64,000 nucleotides of DNA from Hyposmocoma kahamanoa (GCF_003589595.1 NW_020653409.1:77536-141535), one strand, 5' to 3'; shown: positions 23,000-35,287, counted from the stretch's first letter. Made by a program: numbers and translations. Notes: a model not told the origin generated them from the letters alone.

Positions 23000-25640
23000 A
23001 AATTTTGATTCCGCCATTTTCCAAGATGGCCGCCATACATGTGAATTTTCTGTTCTTTGGCGCCATTTTTCTCCCAGAAGACGGGCGGGTGGGTAAAGTT
23101 GATGTAGGTGAATTATGGTCGGACGGGTTTGGTGAGTATCAGAAGGTACCGTAATCTTCGGAAAGTGCTACGCATCAGGTGGAGGCCCAGCTACCCGGCC
23201 AAAGTATACGTCTTTGCTCAAAGTCTCCATACAAATGTTCATGCTCAACCTGTGTAGTTTCTACAAGGAGTCAAAAAAACTGAAAATTCGAAAAACAAAA
23301 TGGCCGCCATACAAATTTCGGGGGCATGTACCTCGAAAACTATTGGAGATAGGTAGATCATGTTAAAATTAATATCGTAGAGTTCGACAGGATCTAACTG
23401 GCTGTCGAAATTATTTTTTCAAAATGACCGATTCAAGATGGCGGCACAACAAAAAGGTATTCAATCCAACTGAAATTTAACATTTTTCTATGTTTGGGAC
23501 CCCGTAATAGAAATTTGCGGTCATATTTTTGATATCTCCGTTTTCCAATATGGCCGCCATACCATACATTTTTTACCGTCAACAATGTTGCGAGGCCTAT
23601 GTCTCGGCGAGTATTGGAGATAGACGAGAGGCGCTCAAACAAATGTACAAAATAGTACAAACCAACTGCAGGCAAAAAAAAATTTCAAGATGGCGGACTC
23701 AAAATGGCGGCCCGAAATAAAAGTGCCCCGATCCGACTGAAATTTGACATCCGATCGTGTATACAGGCTCATAGTATGTATCTGCGAACGAAATTTAGAT
23801 CCGCCGTTTTCCAAGATGGCCGCCGTACAAGTGAATTTTCGGTTTTTTGACCCGCATTTTTCTCCCAGAAGAAGAGCGGGTGTATAAAAGAGTGATGTAT
23901 GGGAATAATGGTTGGATGGATATAGTGAGTATCAGAAAGTACCAAAACTTTCGAAATGTGCTCATCAGGTAGGATCCCAGCTGCCCGGCCAAAGTATACG
24001 TCTTAGCCCTAAGGTCTCCAAACATATGTTGCTCCACATCCTGGGCAGTTTTTACAGGCATTGAAAAATATTTATAATTCGAAAAACAAAATGGCCGCCA
24101 TATAAATTTTGGGAGACTAGGTATATCTCCGAAACTATTATAGACAGGTAAATTATGTTCAAACTAATGTTCGAATGGGCGATCGGAGCCAATCGGCTGA
24201 CAAATTTATTGTTTCAAAATGGCAAATTCAAGATGGCGGCCAGAAAAAAACACCGATCATGCTGAAATGTGGCAATTGGCCGTGTATAAGTCCCCATAAT
24301 ACGAAATTGTGTATGTGGTTTTGGATTCCGCCATTTTCCAATATGGCCGCCGTACATTTTCCACCGTCCAACACCATTGCTCTCCGAGAACCAACCGACG
24401 AAGTCTTTCCTACTTTTAAAGTCACATGCCTCACATACAGCTCTCGCGGGCCGTTTTAGCGGCCCAGCGCAACATGCAACATTTAAGTCGGTCTGGTCTT
24501 CGGTATATACATTCAGAGATGAGTATATGGCTTCAAAACAAAAATTGTCAAGGACACTGGTGAGGTTCTATCGAGACCAAAAATTTTACAATATGGAGAA
24601 TCAAAGATGGCCGCCATACAAAACTGAGTTTGTTGAATCTCTGCAACTATCGATGATGTACGGGTGGTGTCTTCCGAATTATTTTAGGATACTGATTTAC
24701 GCAATCACACCAACTACTTGCTTTCTCTCTCTCTCTCTCTCTCTTACCCAAACCAACCCAACCAAAGAAAATTATCTTCTGAAATATTAAGTTCAACTCC
24801 CAATTTGCCACCAGATACAAGGAAAGCCCTCGCGGGCCGCTTTAGCAGCCCGGCGCAACGCGCGCCATCTAGTTATATATAGAAAGCTACAAATCCTGAC
24901 TCACTTAGAAAAATAGAACGCATACTTCCCGATATAATAGAAAAAAAATATTTATACCATTGTACGCAGATAGGCTCCAAGGCAAAGAATCGAATACGAG
25001 AAGACCTGAACTTGGAAAATGTAAACGAGTGATCAACGGCCTACAAAAACTATAATACATGGGGGGGATTTTTGTGCATTTTTATGAGATATACCCTGGT
25101 CAATTTCCATGGCAAGTAAAAAATATTCGAAATTCAAATAAACAAAATGGCTGTCATACAAATTTCAAAGCCTCCTATCACGGAAACTAGACTAAACTAA
25201 CATAGAGATAGGTAGGAGGTGCTCGAAGGAATGTCATAGAGGGTAACACTGGTTTAAAAAATTCAAGATGGCGATTTCAAAATGGTGGCTGAAGAGAAAC
25301 TTGCTTCGATCCGGCTGAAAATTGGCATGCGAGGGTCTTTAGGAGTTCTTAATCATATTTGGGCTCAAAAATTTCTTTTCGCCACTTTCAAATATGGCTG
25401 CGTTTGTTGGCGGCAGAAAAAAGATTGCTCAGATCCCTTTGAAAATTGGCATATGGGTCTCTAGGAGTGCTTGATAATAATTTGTGATCAAAATTGGTTT
25501 TTCGCCATTTTTCAATATGGCTGCCATATAAGTGTTTTTGGCGGCAGATGAAAATTTGCTCTAATTCGATTGAAAATCGGTTTGTGGGAATCGCTATGGG
25601 TGTTTAATAATAATTTGCAGTCAAAATTTACTTTTTACTT
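23000..25640. repeat. Higher-order repeat array with AAGATGGCGGC words
   Basis: The segment beginning CCGCCATTTTCCAAGATGGC at about 23011 recurs at about 23800, and the CAATATGGCCGCC segment at 23545 recurs at 24335: period about 790 bp. Within and after these units the word CAAGATGGCGGC or a close variant appears at least 14 times on both strands. The last part (25330-25620) is a shorter-period repeat (GGCGGCAGA...GAAAATTGGC, roughly 120-150 bp). Small frames are by-products. A related fragment is at 38515-38670. Confidence 0.8.
24448..24870. repeat. Paired GC-rich hairpin words
   Basis: CTCGCGGGCCGTTTTAGCGG (24443-24462) and CTCGCGGGCCGCTTTAGCAG (24829-24848) are near copies; each can form a short stem-loop. 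A similar GC-rich inverted word, GGGCGAAGCCC, lies near 25668. They belong to the composite repeat block; function unknown. Confidence 0.5.
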
Positions 25641-25659
25641 TTTACGTAGTAGTACGTAG

Positions 25660-26850
25660 TGTAGCGGAGGGCGAAGCCCGAAGCGTCCGCACGCCACCTT
25701 ACGTAGATAGTATCGGAGACTCTATTACGTTACAAGATTTCACAATTGTTCAAAATGTAAGGGATACTTCCCAATGTAGTGGAAAAAAGATACTTATAGC
25801 CTTGTTGTATCTCGACCGTGTCTATGTTAGATTCTTTTTTCTTGGAAGCTATGCCAAAAAGAGAAGTTTAAGGAACAAATGCCAGACAATCACTCCAAAT
25901 TTCTGATTTCAAAGTAGAGAATTTCCTGTACTATGAGTACCAGAGTAACGATAATTCTGAGGGCAATACCCAGAATACCCTGACCAGAACCAAATTAAAA
26001 ATATTTTTTTTTTTCAAATCAGGGATCGAGTCTGGAACCTCCTCATCAAGCGCCCATAGTACTTAATCACTGTGCCAACGAATAGCAAAACCACACCCCA
26101 TAGTCTGAAACCGACCACGCGCCGCAGGCCAAGCCCGACCCCACCGTAGGTGGGGTATAGGGCTCCTATATTATGTTTCTCTTACCCCGTAAGTATTAGA
26201 CCCTCTTGCCCCAACAATGTTTTTGGCGGTTAGAATTTTGATTCCAATGAAACACGTATAATTTGTTGTTTTTGGTCTGAAATAACTAATAAAAAGTAAA
26301 ACTTATCGTTTTCTCTACGTATTTTTCTATAAAAATAATCTCCAGCACTTTTTTTCACCAAGATCCAGCGAAGAAAAAATTACGCGCCCATCTCGTGTTT
26401 TCAGACTACACAACTGTCATTTTTTTTCTCTTTCTCTCAAATTTGGAACATCGTAGCGACATCTCTTTACAACCGTTAAAACTAATTCTTTTGTCTGTTT
26501 CATCGACTGAGAGACTATAGTGCTAAACGCTTTACTTTAGGTATTATGGACTTTAGTCCCTCTTCCCCCGGTGTTCTTCTTACCTGACCTTATTAGAATT
26601 AGATAAGTGACCTTTTCCAAAAACGTCACATCACTGTATCGACATCGCGCTCACACTCTCGTTACGTCACTTTACCGCAGCAAACTAAGCTGTCCGATCG
26701 CTGGCATCAAGAAGCTCTATCACGAAATACGATACCACGTGACTGCGTCCGCTAGGAAGCTTATACTTACTCGTTTCCATAGTCTAAGAATGAAAGTCAC
26801 AAGCATATATTATCTAGATAGACCGCCGCAAGTGTAGTACTTCGCGTGCC
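25660..26850. other. No gene; small hairpins
   Basis: Frames are short and featureless. Perfect stem-loop CCCCACC-GTA-GGTGGGG at 26139-26155; near-palindrome AAGTAAGTGAA-A-TTCACTTACTT at 26853-26875. Confidence 0.45.
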
Positions 26851-27029
26851 CAAAGTAAGTGAAATTCACTTACTTGCCACTGCTACGTTTCATAGAGATG
26901 GTTAATATAATATATAGCTCAAATTATAACGTTAAATTAAAAAACAATTATAGCAATTATAATTTGAAAGACATAAAGGTGCTAAAATTATAACGACCTG
27001 TTTTTCACTTTGGATTGGAGTACGTTAAG

Positions 27030-27290
27030 AAAATTAAACCAAATGTCATCTAGCGACATAATTTTACAATATTTCAATGCCATACCATCAATCTATCCGT
27101 GCTTTACTTACGCAGCTAACAAACAAAATCCTTTCTCGTCCTGAGTTATCTTCCTTAATATTTCATAGATGGCACCATATTCTATGTGAAAATTGCGGCT
27201 CTTGTCATTGGTTGAAACAATTATAACGTTCAATACTGTCACATATTATTATTTGTAGCATTTAACGTATGGTGCGAAACGCGAGCAGTA
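27030..27290 (-). repeat. Right arm of the 265-bp inverted pair
   Basis: Inverted counterpart of 21806-22070. It ends at the start of the transposase-like relic. Confidence 0.85.
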
Positions 27291-27299
27291 GCTTAAATG

Positions 27300-27662
27300 T
27301 GACGTTTTCAAGTGTAAATTCGATCGAAAAACACTTAGTTGCCGCTTCTACGCTTCAGAACAAGGATGCAGGTGGTGTAATTTATCCCACCAAAGGTGCT
27401 ATCCAAATATGCAGAGAAGCAGAATTAGAAATCCGAGAAATCATGATCAAATCACAAAAACTTTACTCGAGGCCGACATTAAGTAAACCTATTATGTCAG
27501 CAGTAACATTTTCAGTTGTCTTGCCATTCACCAATTTGATCAATCACCGACGGAAAACCATCTAGTAAATTTAATTAAGGCAGTTGCAAGTTCATATATT
27601 GACGTGCGTTTTCATTATTTAAGTCAATCTGTAAGATCTTCTATTACAAAAAGACAGTTATA
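27300..27662 (+). pseudogene. Transposase C-terminal-like relic (family uncertain)
   Basis: Frame 27269-27565 reads KDAGGVIYPTKGAIQICREA, ELEIREIMIKSQKLYSRPTL; after a frame change near 27520-27540 it continues ENHLVNLIKAVASSYIDVRF and HYLSQSVRSSITKRQL to TAA at about 27660. The layout (GG-[LV]-x-P, later a NH-L-x-LIK-x-x-x-x-[YF]-[IV]-x-x-R-[FL]-H stretch) resembles the C-terminus of THAP/P-element-like transposases. No catalytic part is seen. Family assignment is a guess. Confidence 0.4.
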
Positions 27663-27849
27663 ATATAAGCTTATACTATTTCAAGGACAATAATTTTAAT
27701 ATTTGAAGTTGATTAAAAATTAAAGTTTAAATTATTAAGTAATCAAAATATTTTTAAAAACAACTTTTAATAAAGGACACAACTATCTTGTTTTGGTATT
27801 TTTCTACTATGTTAATATTTCACGACTACTTGTAATCAAGGAATACTTG

Positions 27850-27897
27850 AATCGATTAATTGAATGGAATACGTGTATTCCGTTCAATCAATCGATT
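27850..27897. repeat. 22-bp inverted repeat
   Basis: AATCGATTAATTGAATGGAATA and its complement with two mismatches, 4-base loop. A TGACGTCA palindrome (CRE-type) follows at 27936-27943. Confidence 0.6.
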
Positions 27898-28215
27898 TAG
27901 TGCGCAAGGAGGTTTCCATCACTAAATAGGTCTTGTGACGTCACGGTGGATACATAAAATGTGACACGCTCGGTTTTCATACAAATTGCTGTACTTGCGG
28001 CGTCTGTCTAAATATGTCTGTGATGAAAGTAACGTCAAAATTCGATCCGATAGCTATCATTTGACGTTTCGGAAGAGCTTAGCGAAAATTTTTTTTTGTT
28101 TCGTTTTTTTTCTTTCAACTGTGACATTGGCAAAATCATCAGTTCTCATATTGATGGAGCCATAAAAATAAAAAGTGAAGTGAAGTAAGGTATCTTCATA
28201 GATTATCTATTGACT

Positions 28216-28441
28216 GCCTCTACGGCCGAACGGTTACCATGCCGGACTGCCACGCAGAGGTCCCAGGTTCGATTCCCGGGCCGGGAGAAATATTTATATG
28301 GCCTACATTTATTTCTCTCGTGAGTTTGGGTGTAATTTGTGGTTGTCTATGTGTGTGGACACACACCCGCGACACAGGGTTTCCCTAGTGCGGGGCTATG
28401 TTGAGTGTGTGCGTTATTATTATTGTTATTATTATTATTAT
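28216..28441 (+). repeat. tRNA-derived SINE S2, copy 2
   Basis: Best-preserved copy: CTACGGCCGAACGGTTACCA (A-box), GGTTCGATTCCCGGGCC (B-box), body and (ATT)n tail. Confidence 0.88.
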
Positions 28442-28444
28442 AGA

Positions 28445-29920
28445 TTATCTATGGGTATCTTTATTTTTTTGCCATTGTATGTGGTATCCACCATAGATTT
28501 AATCCTATACCTAAGTCAAATCACGAACTTCGATCGTTACGCCTCCGCCCTCTGTTGTTTGTAACCTGGCGCGGGGTAAGCGCGATAAAATTCGTGTGGA
28601 ATAAATGCGCCGGCACCACGGCACGCCTAATTTATAACATGTAAATTTTCTATGACAATTCAGGGCAAGGAGATTAAAACGAAACGCTCAAGGAGATAAA
28701 ATACGTTTATTTCTTAAAATTTGTCAATAATAAAGACAAGGATCACGGGTACAACGTACAACCATATCTCTCAAGGGTCTCCCCACATTCTATAGTTATA
28801 TATCGTATGCAATATACACAACAAAAAACTATTTGAATCGCGTACCATCTTAGTACATTAGACACAAACTAACTAGAGCATTTTAAATGCCTTATATTAC
28901 TAATTTATAACATGTCACCCAGACTCAACTTAAAACTATTTTCTCTTGCCCCTTATATGTATAGTGCACTCGATCCGCGTCTATTTTTTCGTGTATTTGT
29001 TTGGAAATCTGATATAGACATTTCCAAAAACATACATTATTTTCTACCTAAGAAAATATACATAAGACCCAGTTTCTACGAAAACAACTGTACGTGTTCA
29101 TGTTCGAGATTGACTAAGAGACGTTGCCGAATTAGTTTGTAAGACTTCTTCATTTCTAACCACATTTGCCCGACAGAAATCTCGCAAAAATAACAGAACT
29201 GAATTTATTGTTGAAATTGATTGAGTTTGAGATTTCGCAAAAAAAATGGTTTATATCACTCATTTTATGTAAAAAAAAACGTATAACTTAAGTGCGTACA
29301 TAGGTGGACAAGATTTTAGTATATAGCCTTTTCAGAATGCTACTCATTTCCGTTTATTTGTTTTTACAAACAGTACAGCGGGTTGTAAGAATCGCACAAA
29401 AAAATAGACGCTATTTTATTAAATATTTCATTTTCTATACTGGTTACTTGCAACTGTAATGCACGTGCACGATCTGGTTCCAGTGCTGTCTGATTGTGAA
29501 GCAGTTTTCTTAACATAGCTATACTAAATAACACAATCACGATATTAACTTATGACTTTCACTTAAAAACCAATTTTATTATGAAATAATAAAACTCTGG
29601 TTTACCTTCAATCTCAGGAATTCCTCTATTAATTGGACAAGTTCATATTGAAATTTTGGATTGCTGACAAGTAACCAGGTTTTCATACACGAAGCGTCAC
29701 AAACAAACATTCGAATAAAGCCTCTCATATATTTAAATGCTAAATTATATACTAAGTGCTTTACTCTTGTGGTCTTTAGATAACTCTAAATATATAATTG
29801 CTACATTAGTTTACAATATTAGTTATTATTGTTTTTAATAATATATTACACCTAAACCAATGAAGTTTTGTTAAGAGAAATGAAAGTTTCTATGCTAAAT
29901 CACAAGGTTCGATAGCTAAA
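28445..29920. other. No gene seen
   Basis: AT-rich, no supported coding frame or repeat structure. Confidence 0.45.
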
Positions 29921-30179
29921 TAGAGCCGGCTTACCAAATAATCCGTCTTTTGCAGCGTAACGGTCGTAATTTATAATTTTGACGAAAATGAATTGTTTAC
30001 ATGGCAACACAGAAAATGAAATTTTGAATTAACCACGTAAAGAACCTTTTTGCCGCCAGAATTGTAAGTTACGTCGTATTAATGTAAAAAGAGACTATAG
30101 TTTAATCCCATTTCACAATTGTGACTAAATTTATACTGGGGCTTAGTCGAACTATGACATGTTTAAAATGCACCTCCAC

Positions 30180-30375
30180 TGACGAAATTCAGCTTCATTA
30201 AAGTAAACTTTAATGTATCATTACAAGGGCACCCGACATTCATTTATTTGTCAGACGAAATTCAATTTCATTACAAGTGCACCCGACATNNNNNNNNNNT
30301 TTATTTGTCAGACGAAATTCAATTTCATTACAAGTGCACCCGACATTCATTTGTTTTCAAACGAAATTCAATTAC
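30180..30375. repeat. 50-bp tandem repeat interrupted by an assembly gap
   Basis: Unit: TTATTTGTCAGACGAAATTC, AATTTCATTACAAGTG, CACCCGACATTCAT. Intact units before and after 30290-30299 (ten N). First and last units are diverged. Confidence 0.85.
30290..30299. other. Assembly gap (10 N)
   Basis: Ten unknown bases, probably a placeholder for unresolved repeat units. Confidence 0.99.
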
Positions 30376-30889
30376 ATCGAAATTAAGTAACCCCGATTAT
30401 TATTTAATCGGGTACACTCTTCAATTGTTAATCGAACTTCTTACGTTCACACTAACAGTACCACTGGTGACTAAGATTGACAAGAATCTTATCCCGTCCG
30501 TCCACACTACGGCCATGCAACAAATTTTAAGTCAACTTGACTTTGTATAAAAAATTGCATATAACATCACATCACTATTACATGATGTGTAGCCATGGCC
30601 ACGAGCCGCTGTTGATGGGCGATTTCACCACGCCTTTCATACACGGTTTTTAATTCATTTCCAGTATCTATTAAAACAAATTCATTTCATATTTAAATTA
30701 CGTTGCTTTACTTCGTGATTTATAGAACAAAAAATTCAATGTCTTTTATAAACAAATATATAACAAATAAATATATATCTCCTTTTAAATACAGCCATGT
30801 TTGGAGTTCGAAATTGTTCCATTTTACTTTAAAACTTAAATAAGAATTCATAAGTGCGACTGAGATAAACGCTCTTGGTAAGCCGGCGC

Positions 30890-32000
30890 AGCGTTTGCGT
30901 CAAACTAATTTGATCGATACTTCGTATACAAATAAAGCTTACAATGACTTATCAACTAAGATATAATATTAAAATTGTAAGTAGATATAATACAATTCTT
31001 ATGGAGGAAGAAAGTAAGATTCAGTAAAAGCCGAATTTCAAGCGCATGAGAGCTCAATTTAATTTGGTTGTTTCTAACTATCAATTCGATGTCAACTCAA
31101 TGTAGACCCTCCGAATATCTATCAATTTCGACAAGCTATCAATGTTATCTGACAGATGCTTTGACATCGAAAAATTATTTAAAATTGAGCTCTGTTGCAC
31201 GTTCATAGCAAATAATGACCTTATGATACGGGATATGAAACTACAACATATAAACCGGCTAAACAGTCTGAAAAAAAATTAAGACGAGTTTATGCAACAT
31301 GTCACATAAAACAGTGGACCAAAATTCATTTATTATGAAACAAAATTAATGTAAAGAGAACCAATTTAATAAAAAAAATGTGCAAATGATTGTAGTGAAC
31401 GGAAATCCGTAGTTCCTATCTATCTACGAAAACATGTTAAGTACTACGAAAACTATATGAAGTTAAGCAAAAGCCGACACGTTACTTTTGTACATTGTAA
31501 TAGTGGATAGTATCGACGATAATTCTACAACAATGTCGTTTTTGGTCATGTGTTTGTTACCTTTTAGTGTGTTCTTAAACATTACGGACTATGGCAGAAT
31601 ATGACGGAGGACAATGTACTTCAAAGCTCTTCGTGACTGCATAGGAAGTTTTTTAATTATTACCTTGTATTTCTTTTTTACCATGTTGCAAGTTAAATAT
31701 TTTGTTATCATTTTGATTTTGACATTGCGACGGTCCAGACCTAACTTGGCAGCTACAAGGTCCACTGCATGGAAAAATCATCAACGCCACAAGTATGGTA
31801 AGTTACTCGGTGAGTTTTGTGGTGAGTGGGAAGTAAACCGGCTGTTAAAAAATAAAATAAGTATCGGTGCGCTACTCTATTATGTACTATTAAAATTGGT
31901 GTTCGTTATCTTAATAAGATTATAAAAATAAAGCTGTTACGGGACACTTTTTCATGATCTCATTGTAACTTTTTCTTATTAGTATTTTCTTAGAACAAGG
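30890..32000. other. No gene seen
   Basis: The frame 31614-31925 has hydrophobic stretches but no family signature or splice context; left uncalled. Confidence 0.4.
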
Positions 32001-32004
32001 TAGT

Positions 32005-32790
32005 CCAGGCCTATCCCTTAACTGAGTCGGTTCCTGAGGTAGCTGCGCGGTGCGCGAGGAATGACAGTTTACGTAACAGTTATGTCACGCTGCACACGGG
32101 ATAATTTCAACAAGATTTGTCTGACGATATTCAATAACAAGTTGAATGAAAAAAGAATTGTCTTGTCTATTCATTTCAACTATCAATTAAATAGTTGTTT
32201 TAACCGGCTTAAAAAAAGAAGGGGTTTTAAATTCGACTGTTTTTTTGTATATATGTTACGCAATTTGGGAACCGATTCTGATGATTCTTTTTTTTTATTG
32301 GAAAGAGTGTACCTTAATATTGGTCTCATTTAAATTTAAAGAAAATATTCCACCTCTACAAACTAGTTGATGAATCCGATTTCGCACACTTTCTGGTAAC
32401 AAATTTCAGTAAAACTTAGCAAAGATAGTAATTCCACGAACTTTTGAGGTCTGTTTTTCAGAGTACTAACTCTGAACTGAGATTATTTTTTTATATTTAT
32501 AAAATATAAAAGCGCATTTGACCTCCATCTCACCTGATGGAAAGTTACGATGAGGTCCACGATGGAACATGCACACCTATTTTATTTCACACTGTTTCAC
32601 GTAACAACAATAGCCTAATTTGGTAGGCACTTTTTTCAGTCTACTATAACTCGCTATTGAATATCGTCAGAAAAATGTTGTTGAAATTATCCCTATTATG
32701 TTGCGTAAACTGTCACTCGTCCCGCACCGCTGAGCTACCTCAGGAACGGACTCAGTTAAGCGGTAATCACGTAGTATCGAGTCTTCATAA
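32005..32790. mobile_element. Element with 130-150-bp inverted arms
   Basis: Left arm 32005-32150 and right arm 32655-32790 are complementary: TTAACTGAGTCGGTTCCTGA against its complement near 32740, and GGGATAATTTCAACAAGATT against its complement near 32680. Between them lie a Repeat C copy and AT-rich filler. Long-armed foldback transposon is the likely nature. Confidence 0.65.
32197..32456 (+). repeat. Repeat C copy 4
   Basis: Inserted in the spacer of the foldback; AACCGGCTTAAAAAAAGAAG head to ACTTTTGAGGTCTGTTTTTC end. Confidence 0.75.
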
Positions 32791-33069
32791 AAAAGTCCCT
32801 CGTAAATTACCATTTTCATGTAAAACATTTACGCTAATCTAAACTGTACGTGGCAAATAAAAGGAACTATTATTGCATAACACAAAACTACACTAGTTGC
32901 AAACAAAAAATTATATCATACTGTTAGCTCGATATTCCTCTTAATCGAATGTTGTCGTTTTGATGAATTTCTCGATTTTATTTTTTAATCAATTCGAATG
33001 TTGAATATTATGTATTTCGTATTCGAGATTTTTTTACATGACATGACATGCCAAAAAGAACATTTTTAA

Positions 33070-33297
33070 CATTGACTTACAATTATATGGACGTCGGGTC
33101 CGCGCTAAAAAGTGTCCGCACTTGTAAGGCGTTAAAATCATATACAGAGCGCCAAACTCCGCTTTAGTCTTCATTTGTTCGACTGACAGCGCGATACTGC
33201 GATGACATTACAATTTAAATTTCGAATAGGTTGACTTGGGACATTTTTTTCGTGGTTTTTGTATTAGACCCGTCGTCCATTTATTTGTAAGTCAATG
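33070..33297 (-). mobile_element. MITE family M1, copy 2
   Basis: Inverted, internally shortened copy (228 bp) with CATTGACTTACAA ends and the 8-bp duplication ATTTTTAA at 33062-33069 and 33298-33305. Confidence 0.9.
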
Positions 33298-33299
33298 AT

Positions 33300-35100
33300 T
33301 TTTAAGTATGTACAGATGTAGATATGAAAGTTTGTTTCTTGTAATTCGCCTATACCTTGCAGTAGCTTTAAAATTTCGCAGTCGGGATTACATTGGTTTT
33401 TTTTCACGCGAAATTTTGACATAAGCACGATTGAAAAACGCAGTGTTTATTTTACTTTAAATTGTCCTAGAAGACACAACATCAACACAGAAATATTTAA
33501 AGTTATTTGTAAATTTTTCTACAACAAGGGAAAAATCCTAAAAATTGTTTTTTTTTAAATGTTGTACTGCAATTGTCGAAATTCGTTCAAATTATATCTA
33601 TTCAATTCTTTATTTTGTGGTAATTTAAAAAGTTGCTGTTTTCCACTCGTTTCCGTATTTTTTCGCTTCCCTTTTTAATATTAATTAACTTAAAAAAATG
33701 ATAAGACAGATTCGACCAATGTTAATTATTCCTTGTTTAACCTTGAAATTAAATTACAACTTAACGGTTAATGAAAATTAAAAAATACACAGCAGAAATG
33801 TATGTACAAATGTACCTTGACTACAGTAATCAACTTTCAAAAAAATAGTAATGTTTTTAGACAAAGTACATAGTTTCTGCTATTTATTATTAGTTTTTTT
33901 TTTTATTTAAATGACATTTCGATTAAACAAGCAACAACATTTAGTTACCTTACATTAAACTAAAAATTAATTTTATTTTTTCATCATTGCACTTAGTAGC
34001 TCATTATAACGTGTAAATCAACCTCAAAAATTGCTATTCATTTAGTTCAATTTTTTTGAGGCTGATTTCACGTAGTCACTCCTTGCGTAAATTAAAAAAT
34101 CAAATGTCAAAATGAAGTTTGAACGTCAAACGTCGGCGTCCATTTGGAACTTAAAAACTCCCGCTTAGTCAGCGTAAACTTAAAATAACCACTCAAAACA
34201 ATTTCCCTTAACACTGTAGTTTTTAATATGGCGTCAAATGACGTCATATTTATATGAGGCGACACTCGAACCATTTAGTTTATAAACACCACTATCACTT
34301 TATTGCTAGAAGCTTGGCTTTTCAAGCACTAGAGCAGAACAAGGAGTATGACGTATAACGACATACGTAACACGCATCCCACTTCTGATAATCAAGTTAA
34401 TCAGAAGTGGGATCATCTTATTCTGCCTCCACACTCTCCCTCTGTCGGCAGGCACGAACCAAGTGACCAATCACAAAGCTGGTCCAAATCACTCAGTCTT
34501 CTATGCTACAAGTCCATATTTCTATCTTCCAAGAGTGCCTATATCTCGTCACCTTAACTATGCACCTGATATGACACAAGTTTTTATGCGACACTTTCGT
34601 AAATTCACTTGAAGTGTCTCCGGTATTCTGTGTTATTCAATATTGCACTGTTGTCAGATATAAATTGTGTTTACTTTTCTCTGTGATGTCTTCATATTGG
34701 AACTTTAGTATAATATAAATTCAACTTGTTTATGCTATATGCAGAAACACAATCATTTTGCGTCTCTTTACTGCATTGTTATATTTTTAGTGTCTTTTTT
34801 ATTTCATTCAAGTTAAGTGTCGTGAATGAAATTTGGGAGGTGGCTTTCTGGTGGTAGTGTGATGGTTTGTATGTCAGGTGGTAGTATGAGACGTGACGCG
34901 TCGGGCTGATTTAGCGGAGCGTCAATACGCGCGTCGGTCGTCGAGGTCCGACATCTGAAAATGTTATTAGAAGTTTACAATTTCCGTTATAAGATTACCG
35001 TAGTTATTCAAAACATGAGTTGCATATAAGACCATATCACATAAATCACTAATTATTTGTTATCATTTGCGTTGCTATATTTTGAAAGAAAAATTGCGAA
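33300..35100. other. No gene; small inverted repeats
   Basis: Perfect 14-bp stem ATCCCACTTCTGAT at 34376-34389 with its complement at 34400-34413. TGACGTCA palindrome at 34239-34246. Hairpin CAACCTCAAAAATTG near 34020 with its loose complement near 34050-34066. No coding evidence. Confidence 0.5.
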
Positions 35101-35130
35101 AGAAAAATTTAACACGAAAAAAATTACTTC

Positions 35131-35287
35131 GATCCGAGTGGACTCAAACCAGTGTCGGTTGCCTCAACGTGGGAACAAACACATTGCGAAAATTCGTAAG
35201 ATCGGCTAGCTAGACCCGTAGCTCAATTGGTAGCGCGGTATCCACGTGGAGGCAACAGACACCGGTTCGAATCCAGTCGGATTGAAG
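35131..35287 (+). repeat. tRNA-like SINE head with inverted second copy
   Basis: 35215-35287 has A-box TAGCTCAATTGGTAGCG and B-box GGTTCGAATCC with tRNA-like spacing, but acceptor and D stems do not pair well, so it is not a functional tRNA. 35131-35175 is a complement of its 3' half (GTCGGTTGCCTCAACGTGG against CCACGTGGAGGCAACAGAC), so two SINE heads are arranged head to head. Confidence 0.6.

Larger units (their letters stand above)
29925..30887. mobile_element. Possible TIR element enclosing a tandem repeat
   Basis: GCCGGCTTACCAA at 29925-29937 is exactly complementary to TTGGTAAGCCGGC at 30875-30887. The interior is non-coding and holds the 50-bp tandem repeat and the assembly gap. No clear target duplication, so the element call is tentative. 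Confidence 0.4.

Noticed and set aside
23000..25640. CRISPR-like array
   Set aside because: Animal DNA, units are long and diverged, no regular short repeat-spacer pattern.
30248..30550. 100-residue open frame spanning the N gap
   Set aside because: It is read through a tandem DNA repeat and unknown bases; the repeated peptide is a by-product of the 50-bp unit.
31614..31925. 103-residue frame with hydrophobic stretches
   Set aside because: Composition follows AT-rich DNA; no homologous motif, no splice partner.
35215..35287. Functional tRNA gene
   Set aside because: A and B boxes are good but acceptor and D stems mispair and an inverted copy lies beside it; better explained as a SINE head.
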